Of a stretch of 11,892 bases of DNA, positions 1 through 5,004 are shown in pieces. The notes under the pieces are model-generated. The model worked only from the letters and a program-made list of their open reading frames with translations. It did no database searches and was not told the origin of the DNA. A program made the position numbers and the translations under genes. The number at the start of each line of letters is the position of its first letter. Position 1 is the first letter of the stretch. The stretch is from Candidatus Aenigmatarchaeota archaeon (GTDB lineage Archaea; EX4484-52; B79-G9), in the NCBI GenBank assembly GCA_023142905.1, contig JAGLIP010000013.1:1-11892 (forward strand), written 5' to 3'.

Positions 1-2
1 CA

Positions 3-275
3 TATCAAATCGGCACTGAGTTTACTTATCAGTTGACTACTAAAACCACCTTACCTTTACTGAAATTATACGAATTAGAAAAAATGAAAATTTTTAATGA
101 AATGAACTGGGCAGAAATCCAATATATTTATTCAACGCCAGAAATAATCGCTGATGGAAAACCAAATAAATATGCTTTAATTGCGAAATACACACTCGTA
201 TTTATTTCATGGTTTGCAGTTATATGGCTGTTAACAAGGATAAGGAAATTAATAATCAATGGTTGGGATTGCTAG
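3..275 (+). CDS. C-terminal part of an unidentified membrane-anchored protein (5' end outside window)
   Basis: The reading frame is open to the left edge, so this is the tail of a longer protein and not a short gene starting at the TTG near position 33. About 90 residues are visible. The last third carries one clear membrane helix (from KYALIAKY through VIWLLTRI), followed by a short basic tail ending in NGWDC. The part before the helix is polar and mixed charge. The positive RKLI segment after the helix suggests by the positive-inside rule that the extreme C-terminus is cytoplasmic and the bulk of the protein outside. A T-rich run follows the stop. I do not recognise the family. It faces the next gene convergently. 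Confidence 0.6.
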   Translation, partial: YQIGTEFTYQLTTKTTLPLLKLYELEKMKIFNEMNWAEIQYIYSTPEIIADGKPNKYALIAKYTLVFISWFAVIWLLTRIRKLIINGWDC

Positions 276-281
276 CATACA

Positions 282-293
282 TTTTATTTTTTT
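282..293 (+). terminator. Poly-T terminator after the left-edge gene
   Basis: A T-rich run (ATTTTATTTTTTTG) begins 7 nt after the TAG of the left-edge gene. Archaeal transcription commonly ends at such U-tracts without a hairpin. A weak 5-bp inverted repeat (CTTGA 311-315 / TCAAG 325-329) lies just beyond it. The rest of the 276-392 gap holds nothing I can support. Confidence 0.5.
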
Positions 294-392
294 GATTTCT
301 CAGATAATTTCTTGAAATTCATCATCAAGTTCTATATGGAGAGAGAAGCCCCTAAAAGAGCAAATAAATAGGCAATATTATAAAATGAGTCG

Positions 393-662
393 CTAAACTG
401 CAATGGCTAACAAACCATCTACCTGAAAAATTCCTTCTTCTGTTAGTGTTAATTGTCCATTTCGTTCAGTTAATAAATTATATTTTTCTAGATCTTTTAA
501 ACTATCTACTATACCCGTTCCAAATTTTTCAACAAGATCAGATATACAAACATCAGGATTATACTTTGCTAGATATAACAAAACATCAAGATTTTTATTC
601 TGCAAAATTATAGCTTTAAGACAAGAAGCATTAATACAAAGTTTCTTTAGATCGTCACCCAT
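393..662 (-). CDS. Small winged-helix DNA-binding protein
   Basis: An 89-residue protein with the pattern of a winged helix-turn-helix: a helix-rich first half (LDVLLYLAKYN), a recognition region around VCISDLVEKFGTGIVDSLKDLEKYNLL, then a wing-like strand pair (LTERNGQLTLTEEG). It fits archaeal MarR/ArsR-type transcription regulators of minimal length with no added sensing domain. Two cysteines near the N-terminus (C9, C14) and C39 could sense redox or metal, but no clear metal motif is present. The ATG is supported by a strong purine-rich ribosome site (GGAGAGGA on the minus strand, 669-676). It lies 52 bp downstream of the Rossmann-like gene and has its own TATA box, so the two may be co-regulated. 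The target is unknown. Confidence 0.7.
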   Translation of the reverse strand: MGDDLKKLCINASCLKAIILQNKNLDVLLYLAKYNPDVCISDLVEKFGTGIVDSLKDLEKYNLLTERNGQLTLTEEGIFQVDGLLAIAV

Positions 663-694
663 GAACTATCCTCTCCATCATCAATATATTCATC

Positions 695-706
695 TAAATA
701 TATAAA
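695..706 (-). promoter_or_regulatory. TATA box for the 89-aa winged-helix gene
   Basis: On the minus strand the sequence reads TTTATATATTT, about 35-40 nt before the ATG. Transcription starting about 26 nt downstream would begin almost at the GGAGAGGA ribosome site, giving a very short leader. Confidence 0.5.
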
Positions 707-714
707 TATTCTAT

Positions 715-1386
715 TCAACCTCTCGGTATCTTAGATAATCTGTCTTTCCACGGTTTGTATTTCGGATTACTCAACCCTTTTCCACTAGACACTTGTTTTT
801 GTACGATTTCCGCTAATCTATATATTCTAAGGTTCGAATAAATCAAAACTTTATCGAATAATTCCTTATCAGTACCATATGGAACTATTGTCGGAAAATC
901 TTTAAAATAAACAGACGGATTGTGCTTAGACTCATCAAATTTTGATTCCTCTATAAAATATAAAATTTTTCCATGAAATACGTAATTAGTTGCCAAATAA
1001 TTTTGCTCCACTAATGTGCCCGTACCAGTACCGTCGATAAATACTATCAATTGATGTTGTATGCAACAAAGTTCTAATATCTGCAATTGACTTAAACCAC
1101 CTTTTTTATCAACATCACAATATTTGTCAATTGTTTCCGCATATATACCGTTTCCTAAAAGAATAGTTTTTAAGTCATACAATCGCTGCTTCTTTTCTTT
1201 AGTATTCCAATCACCAAGAACTAATACTTTGAGACCACGAACAATGAGAAAGTGATCGGACTCTTTCTTTTTTAATTGTACCCTAATTTTATCCCGAAAT
1301 TTACCAAACTCATCGGTTCCATAATCGGGTATCTTCTTTTCCAAATCAGATTTAGCTTTTTTGAAATAATCTTCCAAAACAATCAC
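715..1386 (-). CDS. Rossmann-like protein with a nucleoside 2-deoxyribosyltransferase/TIR/SLOG-like loop; function unknown
   Basis: 223 residues starting at GTG. A charged helical N-terminus (1-45) precedes an alpha/beta domain. Strand LKVLVLGDW (52-60) looks like the first Rossmann strand. Strand LIVFIDG leads into a Gly/Thr-rich turn (residues 118-124) followed by LVEQNYLA with Glu127, and then strand KILYFIEE. The shape 'hydrophobic strand, D-G-x-G-x-G-T-L-x-E' resembles nucleoside 2-deoxyribosyltransferase-like, SLOG and TIR-related nucleotide-handling folds, where a Glu after the Gly-rich loop is catalytic. This is pattern resemblance only. No signal peptide or membrane segment is seen. 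A short winged-helix gene follows on the same strand. The pair could be a nucleotide-dependent regulatory or defence module, but nothing in the sequence proves it. Confidence 0.6.
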   Translation of the reverse strand: MIVLEDYFKKAKSDLEKKIPDYGTDEFGKFRDKIRVQLKKKESDHFLIVRGLKVLVLGDWNTKEKKQRLYDLKTILLGNGIYAETIDKYCDVDKKGGLSQLQILELCCIQHQLIVFIDGTGTGTLVEQNYLATNYVFHGKILYFIEESKFDESKHNPSVYFKDFPTIVPYGTDKELFDKVLIYSNLRIYRLAEIVQKQVSSGKGLSNPKYKPWKDRLSKIPRG

Positions 1387-1410
1387 ACAGTATTCAAATA
1401 ACTAATGAAA

Positions 1411-1420
1411 ATATATAAAT
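1411..1420 (-). promoter_or_regulatory. TATA box, probable leaderless promoter for the Rossmann-like gene
   Basis: The minus strand reads ATTTATATAT, centred about 29 nt before the GTG start. No ribosome-binding site is visible in front of the GTG. Together these fit a leaderless transcript and support the GTG as the true start. Confidence 0.5.
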
Positions 1421-1461
1421 ATACCTATTTTAGGAATTATAATGGCATATTCAATAGAATA

Positions 1462-2046
1462 TTAATACGCCATCAAATTATAAACATAAGACTGGATGTC
1501 ATTTAATATTATGTGGTTTTGCATAATCTCTTCTAAAAACGGGTCTTTTTTCTTTAATGCTTTTTTAAAAACAGTCCCAGGATATGATTTGACATTTATT
1601 TCAATCTTATAGGCTTTTGAAATTTTGTCCAGTTCATCCGGTTTATAACTTCCAACAACAAATAAATCCAAATCAGAATCTTTTTTTTGTGTTCCTTTCA
1701 CATAGCTTCCGAAAATAACAACAATTCCCTCACAAACGGGCACTATTTTTGAAGCTATTTCCTTCATGAATGGCTGTTTTTTGTAAAAATCCATTGTTCT
1801 TAGATGCTCTAAGATAGAAATAAACTGAACAGACATTTGAGCGTCATCAAGATTTAGAGAATAAAGCTTGTTTTTTCCCTGAGTTGTGCTTTTAAGAAAT
1901 TTTTGACTCTCAAATTTTTTGAGTGTGTTTGCAACAGTTTTTTGATTAAGATTTTTCTTTTTTGCAATTTGGCTTCCCGTAAGTTTTACGGTATAGTCTC
2001 TTGCAAATTCTTCGAAAATCCGCATATGAATATTATTAAGTAACAT
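1462..2046 (-). CDS. HTH-nucleotidyltransferase fusion (MNT-type, DNA polymerase beta superfamily)
   Basis: 194 residues in two parts. Residues about 5-65 form a winged helix-turn-helix (LTGSQIAKKKNLNQKTVANTL, then a wing ending in LYSLNL). Residues about 105-155 form a minimal nucleotidyltransferase domain with GSYVKG at 113-118 and SDLDLFVVG around Asp125/Asp127, the two metal-binding acids of the family. A possible third acid is Glu149 in the strand IEINV. HTH-MNT fusions are common in archaea. Stand-alone MNT proteins often pair with HEPN proteins as toxin-antitoxin systems and can AMPylate their partners, but no HEPN gene is adjacent here. The DNA-binding half next to a palindrome at its own promoter suggests self-regulation. 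The start is supported by a TATA box 29 nt upstream. Confidence 0.8.
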   Translation of the reverse strand: MLLNNIHMRIFEEFARDYTVKLTGSQIAKKKNLNQKTVANTLKKFESQKFLKSTTQGKNKLYSLNLDDAQMSVQFISILEHLRTMDFYKKQPFMKEIASKIVPVCEGIVVIFGSYVKGTQKKDSDLDLFVVGSYKPDELDKISKAYKIEINVKSYPGTVFKKALKKKDPFLEEIMQNHIILNDIQSYVYNLMAY

Positions 2047-2047
2047 A

Positions 2048-2063
2048 TTACTTATATAAGTAA
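2048..2063. promoter_or_regulatory. 16-bp perfect palindrome, candidate operator of the HTH-nucleotidyltransferase gene
   Basis: TTACTTATATAAGTAA equals its own reverse complement. It ends 1 bp before the ATG of the HTH-nucleotidyltransferase gene and lies between that start and the TATA box, where a bound protein would block transcription initiation. The encoded HTH domain is the obvious candidate to bind it. Confidence 0.5.
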
Positions 2064-2070
2064 ATAATTA

Positions 2071-2080
2071 TTTATATAGT
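2071..2080 (-). promoter_or_regulatory. TATA box of the HTH-nucleotidyltransferase gene
   Basis: The minus strand reads ACTATATAAA, centred about 29 nt before the ATG. There is no ribosome-binding site, so a leaderless transcript is likely. Confidence 0.5.
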
Positions 2081-2157
2081 TTTCGTTATTAAAAGACAAA
2101 ACATTCCTTAACCCCACACACACCCTGATTTCTCTTAGAAGTTTAAAACATGCGTTG

Positions 2158-2188
2158 GTTGTGATGGTTCTGCGTCATCCGACACAAC
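2158..2188. repeat. Weak hairpin in the divergent intergenic region
   Basis: GTTGTG (2158-2163) can pair with CACAAC (2183-2188), with an inner GATG/CATC possibility. The stem is short and no known RNA family is recognised. The rest of the 2081-2257 gap shows only the TATA box at 2201 and the ribosome site. Confidence 0.2.
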
Positions 2189-2200
2189 GGCATATGCATA

Positions 2201-2210
2201 TCTATAAAAA
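2201..2210 (+). promoter_or_regulatory. TATA box upstream of the Lys/Ala-rich membrane protein
   Basis: TCTATAAAAA lies about 50 nt before the ATG at 2258. It would give a leader of about 25 nt containing the GGGTGTG ribosome site at 2244-2250. Confidence 0.45.
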
Positions 2211-2257
2211 TAAGAAAAGCCCCAATAGATGTATCATTTCAAAGGGTGTGTTTTCAA

Positions 2258-2491
2258 ATGGCAAAAGCAGCAAAAAAAAAAGCAGCAAAAAAAACAGAAA
2301 CTATAAAAAAAGCAAGCAAAAAAGCCAAAAAAGCAGTCAAACAGCCTGTTAAAACAAAAAGCCCGGCAGTAAACAACTTCTTATTCGGACACGAAAAAAT
2401 GACAAAAACAGACATAATAGAGATAATTATGTTTCTTTCAATGTTTGCATTCATGCTGTTTGTGTATTTGAAAGTTCAGGAAGTCATTTAA
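2258..2491 (+). CDS. Small Lys/Ala-rich tailed single-pass membrane protein
   Basis: 77 residues from the ATG at 2258, chosen because GGGTGTG sits 7 nt upstream; an in-frame GTG at 2246 is less likely. Residues 1-38 are almost only Lys, Ala and Thr (repeats like AKKKAAKK), resembling histone H1-type tails. After a short linker (NNFLFGHEK) a single membrane helix (IIEIIMFLSMFAFMLFVYL) fills the C-terminus. The tail should be cytoplasmic and could bind nucleic acid, acidic proteins or ribosomes near the membrane; this is inference. Two long A-runs (10 and 8) in the tail are slippage-prone. The next gene starts directly after the stop, so the two are probably co-translated. No family recognised. 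Confidence 0.65.
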   Translation: MAKAAKKKAAKKTETIKKASKKAKKAVKQPVKTKSPAVNNFLFGHEKMTKTDIIEIIMFLSMFAFMLFVYLKVQEVI

Positions 2492-2803
2492 GTGTTTGAA
2501 ATCCTTGCGGTTATTTTGGGAATTCTTTGGATGTATGACTTATACCAGACACTAAGGCTTACAAAAAGGTTTGGAATCCGTATTGAAGAGAACCCTTTTG
2601 CACGGTTTCTCTTAAAGCATAAAAGAATTGACTTTGTTATTTTCAAGCTTATTGATCTTTTATTTGTTATTGCAATCATGTATTTTGTAAATGTTCAAAA
2701 CATCGTGCTGGCGCGAGGGCTCTTAAGTGTATTTGTGCTCATATATGTGTTTACAGTTGTGCACAACCAACGGGTTTACAAAGGAATGTACAAACTTTAT
2801 TAA
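2492..2803 (+). CDS. Small polytopic membrane protein, DUF5658-like
   Basis: 103 residues with three membrane helices: about 2-22, 50-68 and 75-92. The layout (a helix ending in YDLYQTL, then an EENPFARFLL segment, then a helix with FKLIDLLF) resembles the DUF5658 pattern of small integral membrane proteins, where a D-x-x-x-T helix is followed by a conserved N-P. That assignment is from pattern memory. Function is unknown. The start is a GTG touching the TAA of the preceding gene with zero spacing, which suggests translational coupling and a shared role with the Lys/Ala-rich membrane protein. No catalytic motif is visible. Confidence 0.65.
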   Translation: MFEILAVILGILWMYDLYQTLRLTKRFGIRIEENPFARFLLKHKRIDFVIFKLIDLLFVIAIMYFVNVQNIVLARGLLSVFVLIYVFTVVHNQRVYKGMYKLY

Positions 2804-2812
2804 GTTTATTGC

Positions 2813-2823
2813 TTTTGTTTTTT
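2813..2823 (+). terminator. Poly-T terminator after the two-gene membrane operon
   Basis: TTTTGTTTTTT lies 10 nt after the TAA. Downstream is a tandem 8-bp repeat TCAATATC x2 (2851-2866) of unknown meaning. Confidence 0.5.
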
Positions 2824-2884
2824 AACAAGATATATGAGTATATAGGCATATCAATATCTCAATATCTTAGTGTCTCAAGAGCCC

Positions 2885-2933
2885 ATTATAAAAGCACTGT
2901 GCAAAATATATAATAACAGAAAATATGATGGTG
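2885..2933 (+). promoter_or_regulatory. Promoter region and ribosome site of the 141-aa gene
   Basis: Two TATA-like boxes are present: ATTATAAAAG at 2885-2894 and AATATATAAT at 2905-2914. The second lies about 31 nt before the ATG. ATGGTG at 2928-2933 is a fair ribosome site with 7-nt spacing. Confidence 0.4.
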
Positions 2934-2940
2934 TAAAAAC

Positions 2941-3366
2941 ATGATTGTAGGAATAAATCTGGATTCTATTGATGCAAAAAAACATACCGCCCCCGCAGGC
3001 AATATTCGTATTGACAACAATGTCAATATCGTGCATGTAAAAAATACAAAAATACCTATTTTTGATGAGAAAATCTCACAAATAGGGTTCAAATTTACAA
3101 CAAAATACTCAAAAGAAGATGCAGTAATCGGAACAGTTACAATAACGGGAAGCGTTCTTTTTAGGGGCGATACGGAGCAAATCAAGAAAACATATTCTGA
3201 AGAAAAAAAACTTCCTGAAAAAATAGGCCTTATGGTTATAAATGCAATACTCACTAAATGCATCACACAAACAATACATATTGCAGAGCAGGTTTCACTT
3301 CCTCCACCAATTAGCATGCCTTCGGTTTCACACAAAAAGAAGCAGAATCTTGAATATATTGGGTGA
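2941..3366 (+). CDS. Conserved-looking cytosolic protein of unknown function
   Basis: 141 residues with no membrane segment or signal. The central part alternates strands (IGFKFTTKYS, AVIGTVTITGSVLFRGD) and is followed by helices (LPEKIGLMVINAILTKCITQTIHIAEQ), then a proline-rich end (LPPPISMPSV) and a basic tail. Sheet followed by helix and a LPPP element is reminiscent of the SecB-like chaperone fold, but similarity is too weak to name it. Proteins with this strand-helix-LPP ending occur as archaeal hypotheticals. The ATG is supported by ATGGTG just upstream and a TATA box. It stands alone between non-coding gaps, so it is likely monocistronic. Confidence 0.6.
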   Translation: MIVGINLDSIDAKKHTAPAGNIRIDNNVNIVHVKNTKIPIFDEKISQIGFKFTTKYSKEDAVIGTVTITGSVLFRGDTEQIKKTYSEEKKLPEKIGLMVINAILTKCITQTIHIAEQVSLPPPISMPSVSHKKKQNLEYIG

Positions 3367-3492
3367 GCTTAAGAACCAAAAAATATATATACTCGAAAAA
3401 GATAAATAAGATATAGTTATTAAAAAAATACCAATAGAATGAATAAAATAAAAAGAATATATTTCATTAGATAAAATAAAATATGGATGATG

Positions 3493-3502
3493 TATAATAT
3501 AT
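3493..3502 (+). promoter_or_regulatory. TATA box, probable leaderless promoter of the 100-aa winged-helix gene
   Basis: TATAATATAT is centred about 29 nt before the ATG at 3527. GGCGAT just before the ATG is at most a weak ribosome site. The rest of the gap from 3367 is extremely A/T-rich and shows no other supported feature. Confidence 0.45.
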
Positions 3503-3526
3503 ATTTCAGATTATTACGGCGATTAT

Positions 3527-3829
3527 ATGACTGATAAAAAAACGATATTAGAGGAGCTATTTTTACATGACAAGCCAGTAAAGATACTTGTTGCCCTAAA
3601 AGAAGGCGGAGACAAGGCATACGCATCCACGCTTGCAAAGGTAGCGGACTGCACATATTCGCATACAGTAAAGATACTTGATCTTTTTGAAAAAATCAAT
3701 TTGGTCTCTTTTGAAAAGAAAGGTCGTGTAAAGTATATCAAACTAACAGAAACAGGCGACGATATTGCTTTTAATCTCGAGAATCTTGTAAGAAAAATGA
3801 ATAAGATTCCGAAGAAGAAGGGCAAATAA
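3527..3829 (+). CDS. Winged-helix transcription regulator (MarR/ArsR-like)
   Basis: 100 residues. A winged-helix domain spans about 15-80: KILVALKEGG, then ASTLAKVADCTYSHTVKILDLFEKINLV as helix-turn-helix, then the wing VSFEKKGRVKYIKLTETG. A C-terminal helix (DDIAFNLENLVRKM) may make a dimer contact, and a basic end (KKKGK) follows. The pattern is typical of single-domain archaeal regulators. Immediately downstream lie a poly-T terminator and two copies of the GGGAAGT-N3-TCCC motif, making this protein one of the two local candidates to bind that motif. Target and signal are unknown. Confidence 0.75.
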   Translation: MTDKKTILEELFLHDKPVKILVALKEGGDKAYASTLAKVADCTYSHTVKILDLFEKINLVSFEKKGRVKYIKLTETGDDIAFNLENLVRKMNKIPKKKGK

Positions 3830-3836
3830 TTTTTTT
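3830..3836 (+). terminator. Poly-T terminator after the winged-helix gene
   Basis: Seven T residues directly follow the TAA, then GTTTTAGTTTT. This is a standard archaeal U-tract end. Confidence 0.55.
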
Positions 3837-3848
3837 GTTTTAGTTTTC

Positions 3849-3864
3849 TGGGAAGTTTATCCCA
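3849..3864. promoter_or_regulatory. Inverted-repeat motif, copy 1 (TGGGA-N6-TCCCA)
   Basis: TGGGAAGTTTATCCCA: arms of 5 bp around AGTTTA. It shares the core GGGAAGT-N3-TCC with three further copies at 3906, 4746 and 4772, all in the same orientation. Likely a protein-binding site. Confidence 0.55.
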
Positions 3865-3905
3865 TATATTTAATAGATTTCTAAGCAGGAAAAATACAGA
3901 ATATT

Positions 3906-3921
3906 CGGGAAGTATTTCCCA
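3906..3921. promoter_or_regulatory. Inverted-repeat motif, copy 2 (GGGAA-N4-TTCCC)
   Basis: CGGGAAGTATTTCCCA: arms GGGAA/TTCCC around GTAT, starting 57 bp after copy 1. Confidence 0.55.
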
Positions 3922-3957
3922 TTTATCAATACAAAAAATCAACCACCAAAAAAGGGC

Positions 3958-3979
3958 TATTCCGTATATTACTGGAATA
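3958..3979. repeat. Hairpin TATTCC...GGAATA upstream of the second winged-helix gene
   Basis: TATTCC (3958-3963) pairs with GGAATA (3974-3979), and the inner GTA/TAC also pairs around a TAT loop, with one bulged T. A T-rich stretch (3990-4003) follows, so it could be a terminator-like element or an operator. Confidence 0.35.
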
Positions 3980-4022
3980 AAAATAGGGGTTTGTTTATTT
4001 TTTGCCTGAATTGATGCAATAT

Positions 4023-4046
4023 CCCGCCCATCTTGTGGGAACCGGG
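4023..4046. repeat. GC-rich hairpin in the leader region
   Basis: CCCG (4023-4026) pairs with CGGG (4043-4046) and CCCA (4027-4030) pairs with TGGG (4036-4039), with loop TCTTG and an AAC bulge. Eight nearly all-GC pairs stand out in DNA this AT-rich. It lies before the TATA box of the next gene, so it is not in that gene's predicted transcript. It may belong to a small RNA or be a DNA site. Confidence 0.4.
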
Positions 4047-4132
4047 TCTATTCATATACTATCTAAACTGGAACATTTTTCAAAACCATTATTTTTCAAA
4101 AGTTATTCTAATATGTATCGGAATACGAAAAA

Positions 4133-4141
4133 CTATAAATA
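4133..4141 (+). promoter_or_regulatory. Strong TATA promoter of the second winged-helix gene
   Basis: CTATAAATA preceded by a purine-rich BRE-like CGAAAAA. Transcription about 26 nt downstream would leave a leader of about 10 nt holding GGGTGAA (4164-4170). Confidence 0.6.
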
Positions 4142-4173
4142 CATCAAATACCCCTATATTTTTGGGTGAAATT

Positions 4174-4557
4174 ATGGCAAAAAAACCTAAAAGATACCAG
4201 ACAACAATTACAATAAAACCTCTTGAAACTCCGGACTTTGAATCATTATTGCAGCTTCTTTACAGAGGAACCAAAAACCCTGATCTTCCCGAACACGCAT
4301 TAAAGTTTCTTAAGGGCTTAAGAAGTGCAGGTGAAACCGGGCGATTTGAGCGAGCCAAATGGGAAGAATACTGCACTGCAAATGATATAAGCAAAACAAC
4401 ATACTATACTATGATAAACAAGCTTATAGGGCTTGGATTAATTGAAGTTGTGGAGCGGGACTTCTACAAGCTTTCAAACCGGTCTGAGCGCTTCTTTGAG
4501 GCAATTCTTTTGTCTGTCAGGGCATTTATGTCAAAAAAAGTTCAAAGCTCTTTGTGA
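4174..4557 (+). CDS. Winged-helix DNA-binding protein, 127 aa
   Basis: The start at the ATG at 4174 is fixed by GGGTGAA four nt upstream and a good TATA box. A longer frame from a TTG at 4033 would place promoter and hairpin inside the gene and is rejected. A basic N-terminus (MAKKPKRYQ) leads into a helical part (21-50, LPEHALKFLKGLRSAG) and then a winged helix (about 60-100): WEEYCTANDISKTTYYTMINKLIGLGLIEVVERDFYKL. A final amphipathic helix (SERFFEAILLSVRAFM) could serve dimerisation. The family is not recognised beyond wHTH. It is bracketed by paired copies of the GGGAAGT-N3-TCC motif, which it may bind. Confidence 0.7.
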   Translation: MAKKPKRYQTTITIKPLETPDFESLLQLLYRGTKNPDLPEHALKFLKGLRSAGETGRFERAKWEEYCTANDISKTTYYTMINKLIGLGLIEVVERDFYKLSNRSERFFEAILLSVRAFMSKKVQSSL

Positions 4558-4592
4558 GAGTTAATTTGTGTCAGTACGCTCACACCATAGGC

Positions 4593-4679
4593 CATATTTT
4601 GGCAAAAACATTCGTGAATTTGAAGAAAATTGTCGTTTTTTGTGTATTTTTGCTGTTTAAGCTACATATATTGGCAAAA
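4593..4679 (+). repeat. Two 15-nt direct repeats, 72 bp apart
   Basis: CATATTTTGGCAAAA (4593-4607) and CATATATTGGCAAAA (4665-4679) differ at one base. The first is also part of a small inverted repeat GCCA/TGGC (4591-4603). Both are followed by GTGAA-containing sequence a few bases later. Confidence 0.45.
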
Positions 4680-4745
4680 TATAGTGAAAAAAGCATATTG
4701 TTTATTTTAAAAACACATACTATGGACGCTAAAAAATATTTGTTT

Positions 4746-4762
4746 TTGGGAAGTTCTTCCAA
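4746..4762. promoter_or_regulatory. Inverted-repeat motif, copy 3
   Basis: TTGGGAAGTTCTTCCAA: the inner palindrome GGAAG-TT-CTTCC (4749-4760) is perfect and TTGG/CCAA also pair out of register. It shares GGGAAGTT with copies 1 and 4. Confidence 0.55.
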
Positions 4763-4771
4763 CATATTATA

Positions 4772-4791
4772 TTTGGGAAGTTTGTCCCAAA
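4772..4791. promoter_or_regulatory. Inverted-repeat motif, copy 4 (longest arms)
   Basis: TTTGGGA (4772-4778) and TCCCAAA (4785-4791) form perfect 7-bp arms around AGTTTG. It starts 27 bp after copy 3, with a TATA-like CATATTATATTT between the two. Confidence 0.6.
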
Positions 4792-4808
4792 TACATAAAA
4801 TAAACTAG

Positions 4809-4833
4809 ATACTATATGTTGTAACAATAGTAT
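4809..4833. repeat. 25-nt imperfect inverted repeat
   Basis: ATACTAT (4809-4815) pairs with ATAGTAT (4827-4833), and TGTT (4817-4820) with AACA (4823-4826), with one unpaired A at 4816. The inner TGTT-GT-AACA resembles the TGTT-ATAT-AACA palindrome at 4913. Confidence 0.45.
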
Positions 4834-4885
4834 TATCATATCTATTACATAATAAGTATAATCGATCTTATTTCTAATGAAGACT

Positions 4886-4902
4886 ATGATTAATCATGAT
4901 TA
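4886..4902. repeat. Overlapping palindromes ATGATTAATCAT and TAATCATGATTA
   Basis: Two perfect 12-bp palindromes share the segment TAATCAT. This may be a binding site, though simple AT-rich palindromes do occur by chance. Confidence 0.3.
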
Positions 4903-4912
4903 TCTAAATATA

Positions 4913-4924
4913 TGTTATATAACA
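4913..4924. repeat. 12-bp palindrome TGTTATATAACA
   Basis: Perfect self-complementary sequence with TGTT/AACA arms, like the core of the inverted repeat at 4809. Confidence 0.35.
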
Positions 4925-4946
4925 ACAATACAAGATAATATATTTT

Positions 4947-5004
4947 TCGATAAATATACATAAAAATGTGGGAGTTAAAAATCCTGTTTTTATGTAAATA
5001 TCGA
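4947..5004. repeat. 58-nt long hairpin upstream of the Pth2 operon
   Basis: The outer stem TCGATA (4947-4952) / TATCGA (4999-5004) is joined by an internal loop to a perfect 10-bp stem TACATAAAAA (4957-4966) / TTTTTATGTA (4987-4996). The 20-nt loop contains GGA/TCC. It ends 47 bp before the TATA box of the operon. The T5 in the second arm could also end transcription from the left. Confidence 0.5.

Noticed and set aside
2100..2200. tRNA or known small RNA in the divergent gap
   Set aside because: No cloverleaf can be drawn, and the only stem is 6 bp with no conserved boxes.
2155..2352. Lys/Ser-rich 65-aa frame overlapping the Lys/Ala-rich protein
   Set aside because: It is the shifted reading of the same A-rich DNA and has no ribosome site; the frame with the membrane helix is the credible one.
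4033..4173. 47-residue N-terminal extension of the 127-aa winged-helix protein from a TTG
   Set aside because: The stretch contains the TATA box and ribosome site of the ATG at 4174.
3849..4791. CRISPR array or insertion-sequence ends
   Set aside because: The repeats are only about 14 nt, unevenly spaced, with no spacer pattern, transposase or target-site duplication.
4554..4808. 84-aa frame after the 127-aa winged-helix gene
   Set aside because: No ribosome site or known features, and it would run across the inverted-repeat motifs; the repeats explain the DNA better.
4740..5004. Replication origin
   Set aside because: Palindromes and AT-richness alone are not enough; no Orc1/Cdc6 gene or recognisable origin box is visible.
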